A stretch of 64,000 nucleotides of DNA, taken from positions 132,811,989 to 132,875,988 of the forward strand of contig CP136068.1 of the NCBI GenBank assembly GCA_032622095.1, in the 5' to 3' direction. A program made the translations under genes and the position numbers. Shown here piece by piece: positions 21,503-32,624 of the stretch. Source of the stretch: Siphonodentalium dalli (Eukaryota > Mollusca > Scaphopoda > Gadilida > Siphonodentaliidae). The notes beneath the pieces are model-generated. The model had not been told where the DNA came from and searched no databases. It was given only the letters and a program-made list of their open reading frames with translations. Positions within the stretch are counted from its first letter, which is position 1. Each line of letters starts with the position of its first letter.

Positions 21503-24500
21503 ACTAGCCGATGAGCCCGACGTTGTCGGGCTATTCAAAACCAAATTTCAAGTCGATAGCTCCACCCGTTTCCGAGATCTGGTCTGCGCATGCGCGAAGC
21601 TGGTGTCGCTCGGGCTCGGGACCCGATAAAATTCGTATCCGGGGCAAGATACATTCACATAGCAAATTTCAAGTCCGGGCTATTCAAAAACCAAATTTCA
21701 AGTCGATAGCTCTACCCGTTTCCGAGATCTGGTCTGCGCATGCGCAAAGCTGGCGTCGGACGGGGTCGGCGACCCGATAAAATTCATACAAATTTCAAGT
21801 CGATAGCTCCACCCGTTTCCGAGATCTCGTCTGCGCATGCGCGAAGCGGGCGCCACACGGGCTCGCCAATACGACAACGTCCACCGCCTGGTCAAACTAC
21901 ACACACGTACCAAGTTTCGTCCCGATCGGTCGAGAATCGTAGATTTGTATTAATGACAGACAGACAAACAAACAGACAGACAGACAGACAGAGGTCTTCA
22001 AAATATATATGAGACTAGCCGATGAGCCCGACGTTGTCCGGGGTATTCAAAAACCAAATTTCAAGTCGATAGCTCTACCCAGCCCGACGTTGTCCGGGCT
22101 ATTCAATAACCAAATTTCAAGTCGATAGCTTTACCCGTTTCCGAGATCTGGTCTGCGCATGTGCGAAGCTGGCGTCGCACGGGCTCGGCGACCCGATAAA
22201 ATTCGTATCCGGGGCAAGATACATTCACATACCAAATTTCAAGTCGATAGCTCCACCCGTTTCCGAGATCTGGTCTGCGCATGCGATAGCTCTACCCGTT
22301 TCCGAGATCTGGTCTGCGCATGCGCGAAGCTGGCATCGGACGGGCTCGGCGACCCGATAAAATTCGTATCCGGGGCAAGATACATTCACATACCAAATTT
22401 CAAGTCGATAGCTCTACCCGTTTCCGAGATCTCGTCTGCGCATGCGCGAAGCTGGCGTCGCACGGGCTCGGCGACCCGATAAAATTCGTATCCGGGGCAA
22501 GATACATTCACATACCAAATTTCAAGTCGATAGCTCCACCCGTTTCCGAGATCTCGTCTGCGCATGCGCGAAGCTGGGGTCGCACGTGCTCGGCGACCAG
22601 ATAAAATTCGTATCCGGGGCAAGATACATTCACATAGCAAATTTCAAGTCGATAGCTCCACCCGTTTCCGAGATCTCGTCTGCGCATGCGCGAAGCGGGC
22701 GCCGCACGGGCTCGCCAATACGACAACGTCGACCGCCTGGTCAAACTACACACACGTACCAAGTTTCGTCCCGATCGTTCGAGAATCGTAGATTTGTATA
22801 AATGACAGACAAACAAACAAACAAACATACATACAGACAGAGGTCTTCAAAATATATATGAGAATGTGACGCTAGCATACGAATAAAACATAAGTTTTTC
22901 GGCGAATTGCGCGATTTGACCTTGAATTGTCCATTTTGAAGGTCAAGGTCAGGTGGGGTCACGATTTGATCAGTCCAAAACACTGCCCGGACAAAAGTAC
23001 CCGTCGAAATCCATCCGGTTTTACCCGATTTAGAGAGTGAAGATCACTCGAAGGTCAAGGTCACGCTGCACGGGCATCCGGGTATGACGAAATTGCTCAG
23101 CGCTTCATACTACCCGTTTCCACAAAATTCGGTGGAAATCGGCTCAGAGGATCCCGAGATATAAGTTCAAGGTCACTCGGAGGTCGAGGTCACGCCGCAC
23201 CGACAGACAGACATGCCCGTGTTACTCCTGAGGTCAACCTACACCAATACCCCAAAAATGGGAGAAATCGGCCCAGCGGATCCCGACATACGGTTTCAAG
23301 GTCATTTGAAATGTCAGGGTCAAGCCGCACGGGCATTCGGACGCGACGAAATGGCTCGGCTCCTCACACTGCCCCCACATACCAAATTTGGTCCAAATCG
23401 GCCCAGCAGGATCCGAGATACATGTTGAAGGTCACCGGTTTGAATGTCAAGGTCACGCCGTATGGACAAATGGACGGGCCCATGTTCGTTCCCGGGTCGA
23501 ATTACGTGTCCGTACCAAGTTTGGTCGAAATCGGTCAAGCCGTGTTCGAGTCCATCGCGAACACACACACACACACAAACACACAGATCTTCCAAAATAT
23601 ATAATAGACTAGAAGGTGACCCGACTTCGTCCGGGCTATCCAAAAACCAAATTTCAAGTCGATTGCTCCACCCGTTTACGAGATCTGGTCTGCGCATGCG
23701 CGAAGCTGGCGTCGCACGGACTCGGCGACCCGATAAAATTCGTATCCGGGGCAAGATACATTCACATACCAAATTTCAAGTCGATAGCTCCACCCGTTTC
23801 CGAGATATATAGCCCAATGTCATTTGCGGATACCTCGGCCGGTGATGAGTTAACGCGACATCGGCCGGTTAAGAGTTAACGCGATCACGTCACGATATGT
23901 TGATGGCGTAATATATTTACGCAATGATTTTCGATGAGCTAAGCATGGTCCTGCGTTCTTCCCGATAATTAAGGTAGAAACTTTAAACGTACACAGGCGT
24001 TTGATACATCATTGGAAAGATGAAGCGCCACAGATTATAACCGTGCAAATTATATGACTGGCAATGTATTATTCGCGCTATATCGAATCGATTTGTGAGC
24101 ACCGAACTGAAATATATTAGCGCAAAACGGCGTAAAAACAGATTTGACCTCGGCACGTGAAAAGTTGACCTCGGATCTGAAAATCAATAAGCCTATGTTA
24201 ACCCCCGGCCGAAAATACCCCCACGTACCAAGTTTCATCGAAATCGGGTCGGTCGTTTTTGAGTTCATCGATTACACCCACACACACAGACAGATACACA
24301 CACACACACACACACAGATCTTTCAAAATATATAATAGATATATATATATACTAGAAGGTGACCCGACTTCGTCCGGGCTTTGACATTGAATTGACCATT
24401 TTGAAGGTCAAGGTCAGGTGGGTCACGATTTGACCCGTCCAAAACACTCCCTGGAAACAATTACCACTAAGCATCAAATTTCGTCAAAATCCGTCTGGCA

Positions 24501-24660
24501 GTTTACCAACACCAACACCCCAAAAATGGTGGAAATTGGCCCAGCGGATACCGGGAAATCGGCCCAGCGGTTACCGAGATACCCCATGTATCAAATTTCG
24601 TCCGTAAAAATCCGCCAGTTTTACCCGATTTGATTTCCACTAAAGTATATAAACGCGCCT
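21503..24660 (+). mobile_element. Head-to-tail chain of R1-family repeats
   Basis: Five copies follow one another at about 21503-22013, 22014-22862, 22863-23605, 23606-24338 and 24349-24660. Heads are ACTAGCCGATGAGCCCGACG or ACTAGAAGGTGACCCGACTT; tails are TCTTCAAAATATATATGAGA or TCTTCCAAAATATATAATAG. Bodies differ between copies but share blocks such as AAATTTCAAGTCGATAGCTC and GGTCAAGGTCACGC. Long open frames in this interval are repeat products, not genes. Confidence 0.65.
21589..22740 (+). repeat. 122 bp tandem units inside R1 copies
   Basis: A unit starting TGCGCATGCGCGAAGCTGG, then GACCCGATAAAATTCGTATC, and ending CCCGTTTCCGAGATCTSGTC recurs at about 122 bp spacing (22314, 22436, 22558, 22680), with more diverged units before (21589, 21735, 21831, 22153). 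Confidence 0.7.
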
Positions 24661-24980
24661 CATAAACACACGCTCGTTAATTATCAAGCTTCAACGTAAA
24701 GATAAATTAGCATTGTGTAGTAAATTTTAACTAATTATTTTCTCGCCGTCAAAGTTGAACAATGTCGATGTTGTTGGCATTGACGGTTTGGGGGCCACCG
24801 GTAGATTCCAACAGCGAAATAGCATTTCAGCTAAATGGATTCTTGGATGAGATTCCAGACCCGCGGGGTAAATGTAAACAACTTGAGCCTATGCGTGGTG
24901 TAAATATACGAAAGATAAATCTATCGACAATAGACCTAAGAATATCAGCTGTAACAAAATTTATATATCAGAAATTGTAA
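24640..24980 (+). promoter_or_regulatory. TATA-like segment in a repeat, followed by a 72-codon open frame
   Basis: AGTATATAAACGCGCCTCAT at about 24645 resembles a TATA box and is followed, some 100 bp later, by an open frame (24762-24980: MSMLLALTVWGPP, FLDEIPDPRGKC). The same AGTATATAAACGCGCCTCAT and the next 60 bp recur at 30024-30090 without that frame. Promoter activity is an inference; I recognise no domain in the frame and it may be chance. Confidence 0.25.
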
Positions 24981-25087
24981 ATGATTTATTTTGGGATAGA
25001 TACACGATTCTTAATAGCCTGCAAATTGACAATATATATTGTAAATGTTATAATTTTGGGGAAAATACACGATGCGTAAATTGCTTA

Positions 25088-25960
25088 CACTCTTAAAAAA
25101 ATAGGTACTTCATAGTACCTACGTAGGTACTAAGCTTTGTCCCAGAGGGAGTACCAACTGTCTGGTACTCTGGGGTACCAAAAGTTTAGGTACTCTGGAG
25201 TACCAAAAGTTTAGGTACTCTGGAGTACCAAAAGTGGTACTCTGGAGTACCAAAAGTGGTACTCTGGAGTACCAAAAGTTTAGGTACTCTGGAGTACCAA
25301 CAGTTTAGGTACTCTGGAGTACCAAAAGTGGCACTCTGGAGTACCAAAAGTTTAGGTACTCTGGAGTACCAAAAGTTTAGGTACTCTGGAGTACCAAAAG
25401 TGGTACTCTGGAGTACCAAAAGTGGTACTCTGGAGTACCAAAAGTTTAGGTACTCTGGAGTACCAACAGTTTAGGTACTCTGGAGTACCAAAAGTGGCAC
25501 TCTGGAGTACCAAAAGTTTAGGTACTCTGGAGTACCAAAAGTTTAGGTACTCTGGAGTACCAAAAGTGGCACTCTGGAGTACCAAATGTGGTACTCTGGA
25601 GTACCAAAAGTTTAGGTACTCTGGAGTACCAAAAGTTTAGGTACTCTGTAGTACCAAAAGTGGTACTCTGGAGTACCAAAAGTGGTACTCTGGAGTACCA
25701 AAAGTTTAGGTACTTACCTTATAAATATTTAGATTCTATCCGGGCATTGTGCATATAATACCCACTTTGCCTTTATGTCACCGAATTCATGACGCACACG
25801 ACATGAGGTACCAAGAAATACACGCTTTCTTGACACACCCATTATATTATATGAAGTACCGAATATAAAGACAGGTACTCTGAAGTATTTAGGTACTATG
25901 CATAGTACCTAGCAATTTGGTACTCCAGAGTACCAAACATATAGGTACTAAGTAAAGAAC
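25088..25960. mobile_element. Probable palindromic element that hosts the GTACC array
   Basis: Begins CACTCTTAAAAAAATAGGTA and ends AGGTACTAAGTAAAGAACCT, with GTACC-type inverted motifs in both flanks. A related set of GTACC and CACGTGATG motifs lies at about 29365-29625, ending in TTATTTCTAAGTGTG, the partial complement of this start. Confidence 0.4.
25145..25715. repeat. GTACC palindrome tandem array
   Basis: Units of GGTACTCTGGAGTACCAAAA, with or without GTTTA or GTG spacers, repeat more than twenty times. The core GGTACTC-T-GGAGTACC is nearly self-complementary. A higher-order period of 166 bp is visible because the same order of unit variants starting near 25256 recurs at 25422. Flanks (25095-25140 and 25855-25950) carry looser copies such as GGTACTTCATAGTACC. 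Confidence 0.9.
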
Positions 25961-26339
25961 CTGCCCAGATACCAAGCACTCGAAATTACGAAACATGGCC
26001 GACGGAAAATTTAACAATGTGGCAATTTAGATTCTGAATGAAGCTATGGCATTTAAACATTGAATAAAGTACAAAACCACTCCATTACATAGTGATAATG
26101 AAATAATCCGAATTATACATGCATTACTTTTATTAGTATAGAACCTTGATCGTGATTTTGTACTTAAATCAAAGTTTAAGATCTCGATTTCAGGATTCCC
26201 TGTTCCCTGCATGTGTAGTAAAATTGGTCTGAATGTCCAAAAATAATTTCTTAATTTGTGTGCAATAATATTAAGTAAACATAAATCAAACATCTTGGAA
26301 CTGGTCTGGATGAAACACCGATCGATCTAGAATAGCCCG

Positions 26340-27610
26340 ATAAATAAAAAAAACTACCTTGCGATAAATCGCAAACCTTTGCGATTCGCAAACAACTTTG
26401 CAACAAGTACCGGTATATATCAGATTTAGTGTAAAGGTTTTCGATTGATTACAAAATGTTTGCGATTAATCGCAATGGTTTGTGATTTATCGCAGATATA
26501 TTTTCATGCATTGGCATTAATTGACTTGAATCGTATAAATATAAATATAATCCGACAACTTCAACAGGTCTGGGTAAACCACCAATCGATCTAAATAGCA
26601 TGGTTGGGCTAAAATAGACCGATCGTTCTTTGGCAGCAAGCATGCATGTGGTACCGGTATAAGGCGAGCAAACCTTCGCGATAAATCACAAAACATTGCG
26701 AAAAATTACAAACACTTTGCGATAACGCGCAAACCTTTACGATGAATCTCAGACATCTTTACGAGGACTCTCAGACTGCGTACTGGGTGATTAAATTTTG
26801 CGAATTATCGCAAACATGTTTGAGATTTGTGGCAAACTTTTTTGGTGCTAAAAATATCTTAATTTGTGTGTAAACATTATAAATCAGCCATCTTAAACAG
26901 GTCTCAGTGAACAACCTATCAATTTCTAATTGAACGGTCGGGCTAAAATAGACCGATCAGTCATTCACAGCCAGATTCAAGAATGTTCAGAGAAGCAAAA
27001 CTTTGCGAAAAATCACAAACACCTTCGTGATAACATGCAAACCATTACGATAAATCTCAAACATCTTTACGATAAATCTCAGACTACGTACTCTGTGAAT
27101 AATTTTTTTTATCTATCGCAAAGATGTTTGAGATTTGTCGCAAAGATTTTTGGTTGGCACTAATGGGCTTCTATGAATATCAGAAATCTTAAACAGGTCT
27201 GAGTGAACCTATCAATCTATGCCCGGTCGGACTAAAATAGACCGATCAGTCATTCACAGCCAAATGCATGAGTGATGAGGGAGCAAATCTTTGCGATAAA
27301 TCACAAACACTTTTGTGATAACACACAAACCTTTACGATAAATCTCAAAGATCTTTACGATAACTCTCAGACTACGTACTGGGCGATTATATTCTGCGAT
27401 TTATCGCAAAGATGTTTGAGATTTGTCGCAAAGGCTTTTTGCCGATAATGGGCTTCTGTGAACATTATAAATCAGACATCTTAACAGGTCTGAGTGAACA
27501 ACCTATCAATCTATAATTGCCCGGACATGCTAAAATAGACCGATCGGTCATGCACAGCCAATGGAACAAATCTTTGCGAAAACTCCCAAACCTTTGTAAA
27601 TAGTGTGCGA
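26340..27610. repeat. Tandem array of about 295 bp units with TTGCGATAAATCGCAA motifs
   Basis: CTAAAATAGACCGATC occurs at about 26610, 26944, 27234 and 27531 (spacing about 334, 290 and 297). Between them each unit carries AACAGGTCTG, clusters of TTTGCGATAAATCACAAAC and TTACGATAAATCTCAAA, and CGATTATCGCAAAGATGTTT-type sequence. Short palindromes (GCGATTTATCGC) recur. No coding capacity. Confidence 0.7.
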
Positions 27611-28133
27611 TAAGCAAAATACTCAAAATTGGGGAGACCATTATGGTAACTTTGGTTAATTAACTGTTGTAGTCCTCGCTACAAGGAGATATTGAATGGG
27701 TTACCAGAATTATTATCACTCTCCAAAAAAAAATTGCCACGGTGTTCAGTGTTTTGTTTATCGTACACTTCCAATGCGCTGTATCAGTAAATGAACAAAT
27801 ACTAAGATACATGTAACACAAAGAGAGTTTAATGTATTTAATATATGACAAAGTTTGGTAAAGCCATAGCTAATAAATTATTCTCCATTCGCATCTATGT
27901 GTCAATAAGTCAACACTTGGCATTGCCTGATCACCAGAGCCATATAATGTAGAATTTCGCTAATATGGTTTCCAGTTACAGTGTATGGATGAGGTTATTT
28001 CCTAGCAAAGCGGAAATGGCCAAATCGCTCAGAATGATAACCACACATGTAGCCAGACATGTTTTCATAGGAACATGAAGCATCTGGACATTGGAATGGT
28101 CTACATGTTCATGTATGTATACCGTACAGCTAA

Positions 28134-28498
28134 GCTCTAATTGACCCCTCCCCCTTAACGACATTGGCCACCGATATTACGAGTAGTTGCGAATGATGGT
28201 CAGTGACCAACTTTGAATGTTAATTAAATCATAAACAAATTATTAATTGAAATATTGTTTTGTGTATAGTTAATATGGTGCATGGCGCTGATGAAAAGGT
28301 GGACTGGGTGTTTACAAGGTGTCCATGTGATAAATTAGTGTGAAGTACAGTGGTCGCAAAATATTATTTATAAGACTGTAAGATTATCTGCGGTTGCCAC
28401 ATATCAACCACTTGACCATGGTTGAACGGCGGTATGGTATAACCGATGTCATTAATGCCCTACAACCTTGTTAAAGTGGGGGGGTGATCAATTAGAGC
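28134..28498. mobile_element. MITE with GCTCTAATTGA termini
   Basis: The left end GCTCTAATTGACCCCTCCCC and the right end GGGGGGGTGATCAATTAGAGC form imperfect inverted termini about 365 bp apart. An inner pair (CGACATTGGCC... and ...ATGTCATTAATG) is partly complementary. No coding capacity. Confidence 0.55.
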
Positions 28499-29364
28499 AT
28501 ACCGGTAGTACGTTACTAAAACCTTGCGATTGCGATTGATTCAGTTATAACGTGGAGCCCAGAATTGGATCCATATCTCCGAGATTATCCACCATTCCAT
28601 AAATATATCAGAACAGTATCACAGCATCACAGGCGTTTCGATCAAAAGAATGGCAGACTCCGTAACTGGGCGACATATGTCATGGCGACATGGTTCTCAA
28701 ATCACGTTTCGATGAAAATTGTAGAATATTATCTGTCGTCCTTTGCACAGGTACTTGTACATTATACCCATCAAACTTGTTGAACTGTGACGTCATGACT
28801 CTGACTAATTTCTACAGAATCGGATGTCTCGTAATCATAGTCACCAGTGGTTGACGCTTGTGGGTTAATTCAGGTTTATAATGTTGTGAAACTTAAGTAT
28901 CTGTAATTTGTAATTCACAATACTTTTGTGTTGTGCATGTAACACCACTGCACTCAATGACTTTTCAATTCGGTCTGGTTCGGTTCACCGAAAATTTGCT
29001 CTTTCAATAATGTAAACGCCCGTTATTTTTTCGGAGGTTATATATCATCTTGTCCCGTCCATGTACAACCATAATCCACAGAGTGCTGACAATATCCCAG
29101 GTTATTGAGAAGCAGTTAGGTCAAATTTCACACACAAAAAATATGTTGATGAATTTCAGAGAAGTTATTTCCCTAATCTTAAATCCACCCAGCGAGCGAA
29201 CAACGTAACTAGAAACTGGCACAATACTAATGCGTGTAAGCCGACTCCGATAACAACATAAAATGTCTAAGTCTGAGGTTTGTTTGTCTCTTTGTCCATG
29301 TTTATATCCTTCGAAAAAACTCAATCGTCTCAACTTGAAGTGATGAACGCCGCCATTTTATCGA

Positions 29365-29625
29365 GATCGGCTAGTACCAAAAGAATTATATCACGTGATG
29401 CCATCACGTGGGTATAACTTGGGTACCGAGATCGCGCTAGTACCAAATTAATTATCACGTGATGCCATCACGTGGCTAACATTTGGGTTCCGAGAGTGGA
29501 TAATACCAACATGTGTGGTACTATATCAATATTTAGAACCAAATTATTCTCGGTACCCGTTGGTCTGGTACTAACAGACATATTGGCACTACCGTAGTAC
29601 CTATATGGCTTGTTATTTCTAAGTG
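29365..29625. repeat. Palindrome-rich repeat with CACGTGATG motifs
   Basis: ATCACGTGATGCCATCACGTG occurs in two neighbouring units (about 29390 and 29450), each preceded by GCTAGTACCAAA and followed by TTGGG(T)ACCGAGA. The region continues with GTACTA-type motifs to GTAGTACCTATATGG. Confidence 0.55.
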
Positions 29626-29694
29626 TGTACGTTCGTCAACGTATGGATATAGAGTTATCCTCCCTGCATCGCAGTGCTAAATTCCGGCGTGTTA

Positions 29695-30559
29695 GCACTG
29701 CGGATCCCGAGATATAAGTTTTGAAGGTCAAGGTGACGCCACACGGACAAATGGACGGGCCCATGTTCGTTCTCGGGTCGAATTACGTGTCCGTACCAAG
29801 TTTGGTCGAAATCGGTCCAGTCGTGTTCGAGTCCATCGCGAACACACACACACACTGAACCCGACTTCGTCCGAGCTTTGACCTTGAATTGACCATTTTG
29901 AAGGTCAGGTGGGGTCAAACACCAACACCCCAAAAATGGTGGAAATCGGCCCAGCGGGTACCGAGATACACTATGCATCAAATTTCGTCCGTAAAAATCC
30001 GCCAGTTTAACCCGATTTGATTTCCACTCAAGTATATAAACGCGCCTCATATACACACGCTCATTAATTATCAAGTTTCAACGTAAAGATAAATTACCAT
30101 CGGTGCCCGAGATATCGACAAGACGTCTGAAACAGTCAAATGCATCGGCCGGTTAAGCGTTAACGTGATCTAACGTTATGACCTCTAACGACGTCATAGA
30201 AGTTACGCATTGTTTTTATCCTGATGGAAGATAGTACCATTTCTTCTTGATAATTGAGGCAGATAACTAAAACGGATACATACGCATTATATATCGTTGG
30301 AAAGAGGAAACACGAAAGATTCTCACAGTGTCATTATTATGACTGGCATTTTATTATTCGCGCTGTTTCGAATCGATTTGTAAGCACCGAACTCAAATGA
30401 AAGTCCCGTAACACAGCGTAAAAACAGATTTTACCTAGGCACGTGAAAAGTTGACATCGGATCTGAAAATCAATAGGCCCATGTTCGTTCCCGGTTCGAA
30501 TTACGTGTCCGTACCATGTTTGGTCGAAATCGGTCCAGCCGTGTTCGAGTCCATCGCGA

Positions 30560-30593
<34 letters not shown>

Positions 30594-30618
30594 AGATATT
30601 CCAAAATATATAATAGAA
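29695..30618 (+). mobile_element. R1-family repeats, two or three joined fragments
   Basis: Contains GGTCAAGGTGACGCCACACG, a (CA)n run, an internal head (CCCGACTTCGTCCGAGCTTT at about 29870), the segment AGTATATAAACGCGCCTCAT (30024) and a tail of (CA)n plus AAAATATATAATAGA. The 30100-30420 part matches 23820-24130. Confidence 0.6.
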
Positions 30619-31099
30619 TATACTTAAAACTATACTTATAAACTTAAATTATTGGCGCTTTACCGCATTTTTCGCGAGCGGGGGAAGCTTATTCTACGAC
30701 TGTGTCAAAAAGGGTAGAACAGGTTTGTTTTATACTGTCCAGTGTGACAGAAGTAGGCATATAAATGTGTTCTCTGATAAATTTAGTCAGATATTTAAAT
30801 TCGGACAAGCGAATTCTCTGTCAGAATCTCTTAATAGCTGCGAAGAAAAACAATTAACAAATTGACACTTATTTGTGCATATCTACTTATCCTCAATTCT
30901 ACAAAATCTATCAATATCAGGTCTGGCAAATATCATATAACTCGTATATTTCAATATAACAACAATTTGCCAATTTATATTGCATGTAAACACCACCGGG
31001 ATCTGTTGAAATGAGATTTGATATGTGTTAATTTGCAAAAATATACGAAATCACACGCACCTGTTTAGAAATAGGTTCTTATTCATTTGTCGGAATCCT

Positions 31100-31360
31100 T
31101 ATGTCATGTTGTCATTTACTTGAATTCAACAAACCTACTTTATGTTTATGCTTTAGTTCGCCTCAGAACACGAAATCATCACATCCTTCACATAGAATCG
31201 GTGTGTTGGAATAATACACCAAGAGAACAGCGACTGTGTCTACTTTGTAATACTGAAGCAATTGGCAATGAACTGCATTTATTAATTCATTGTCTCAAAA
31301 GTCCCACTTCCCTTTTTTCACAAGAAGTAAATACTGCCAAGACAAGCTAGCCATGTTGTT
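31100..31360 (+). mobile_element. LINE 3'-end fragment
   Basis: The plus strand encodes LRTRNHHILHIESVCWNNTP followed by RLCLLCNTEAIGNELHLLIH, homologous to the C-terminal end of the other LINE copies (C-x2-C...H...C). No polymerase core is present upstream, so this is a short 5'-truncated copy. Confidence 0.65.
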
Positions 31361-32624
31361 GAGATGATCGAGGCCTTCTGTTGTGCGACAACATACACAA
31401 TAATTACATGTATATTGACATATATTATGTCGCTACATGTACCTCTTCTCTTGATTCATCCAGGTAGCAACCACTTGACCTGCAACCTATCATGTATATA
31501 TTATTTTTGATTTTCAATATCCCTGTGGTAAACTGTTACCCTTCGATAATGGCTGTAACCACACGTTTGTCCATTGTATGCGATGAGTAATTTGCCAAGT
31601 ACATAATGATGTCGATAACTGCACACCATAGGGGGTAGGTACTGTCATTGTCACAAAACCATATCTCCATACCATGTATTTTGTATAGGAGAAATAAACT
31701 ATTATATTCTAACATGATTTCCACTCACAAATTGGATAAAAACTCATCTATGCATACGGTATGCTTACAACATACGTGTGCTGGATATGCATGCACTGAT
31801 TCAAATACTAAAACAGAATGATCAATAAGCACCCTGGACTGACATGCTATAATATTAAAAAATTCTGCACGACCGAACAATTTAACAAACAGCGATTTAC
31901 ACTTACATAAATATGAATTTCACATCGTTCACCACACAGCTCCTTTTAATATATACGGTACTTAAAATGGCACTCACAATCAATTTTTAATTCATGAAAA
32001 AATACCATCAATCATCCTAAAACTTCAGGCTTGTTGAGCATTATATTTGTAGAATAGTGTAGATTATTACTCAGTCATGCATGTGAATCATATTTTTATT
32101 TTGAAGTTACAAATACAGAAAACCTAAACAATGTCTGCATGGTTCTTATGTCGCATCGCTGCTCTCGGAAGATCTGTATCATGTGATCCAACCACATGTC
32201 TGCAAAGGAAGAGAGTACAAATAACAATATGTTTAACAACTACATGTACATCAAGAAAGTCACATTCGGCGACATTATAGTTTATAATCCATGTGGTTTA
32301 TGGTGGGTGCGCTTGGAACAAATGCATATAAATTCTACACAATATGTATTACATTTTTATCTTAAACAACATTGTGTAGAAATGACACATGACATATGTG
32401 TCGGTGAAATTTTCTCAACATTGAATGTGAGTAAATATGGGAGTATAGTATAGCCACAAGGTGAGTTTAGTTCTATTTGAGACACAAACCTCATAAAAGC
32501 TAACTTATTAAAAATATGGCAGCGGCTTTAAAACATTTTGCTACTGTTATGTTCTGTTCAGTTTTTACATAACCACAGTCTATAACACATGTCATAGCTG
32601 CTGCCTATTAAATTGTTCTGTAAA

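Noticed and set aside
21511-23879. Many overlapping open frames with SIAPPVSEIWSAHAR-type peptides
   Set aside because: They follow the copies of a dispersed repeat on both strands and have no independent coding evidence.
25186-25640. Open frames on both strands in the GTACC array
   Set aside because: They are translations of a simple palindromic tandem repeat.
26340-27610. CRISPR-like regular array
   Set aside because: The unit is about 295 bp and continuous, with no short repeat and unique-spacer structure, and the sequence is from an animal.
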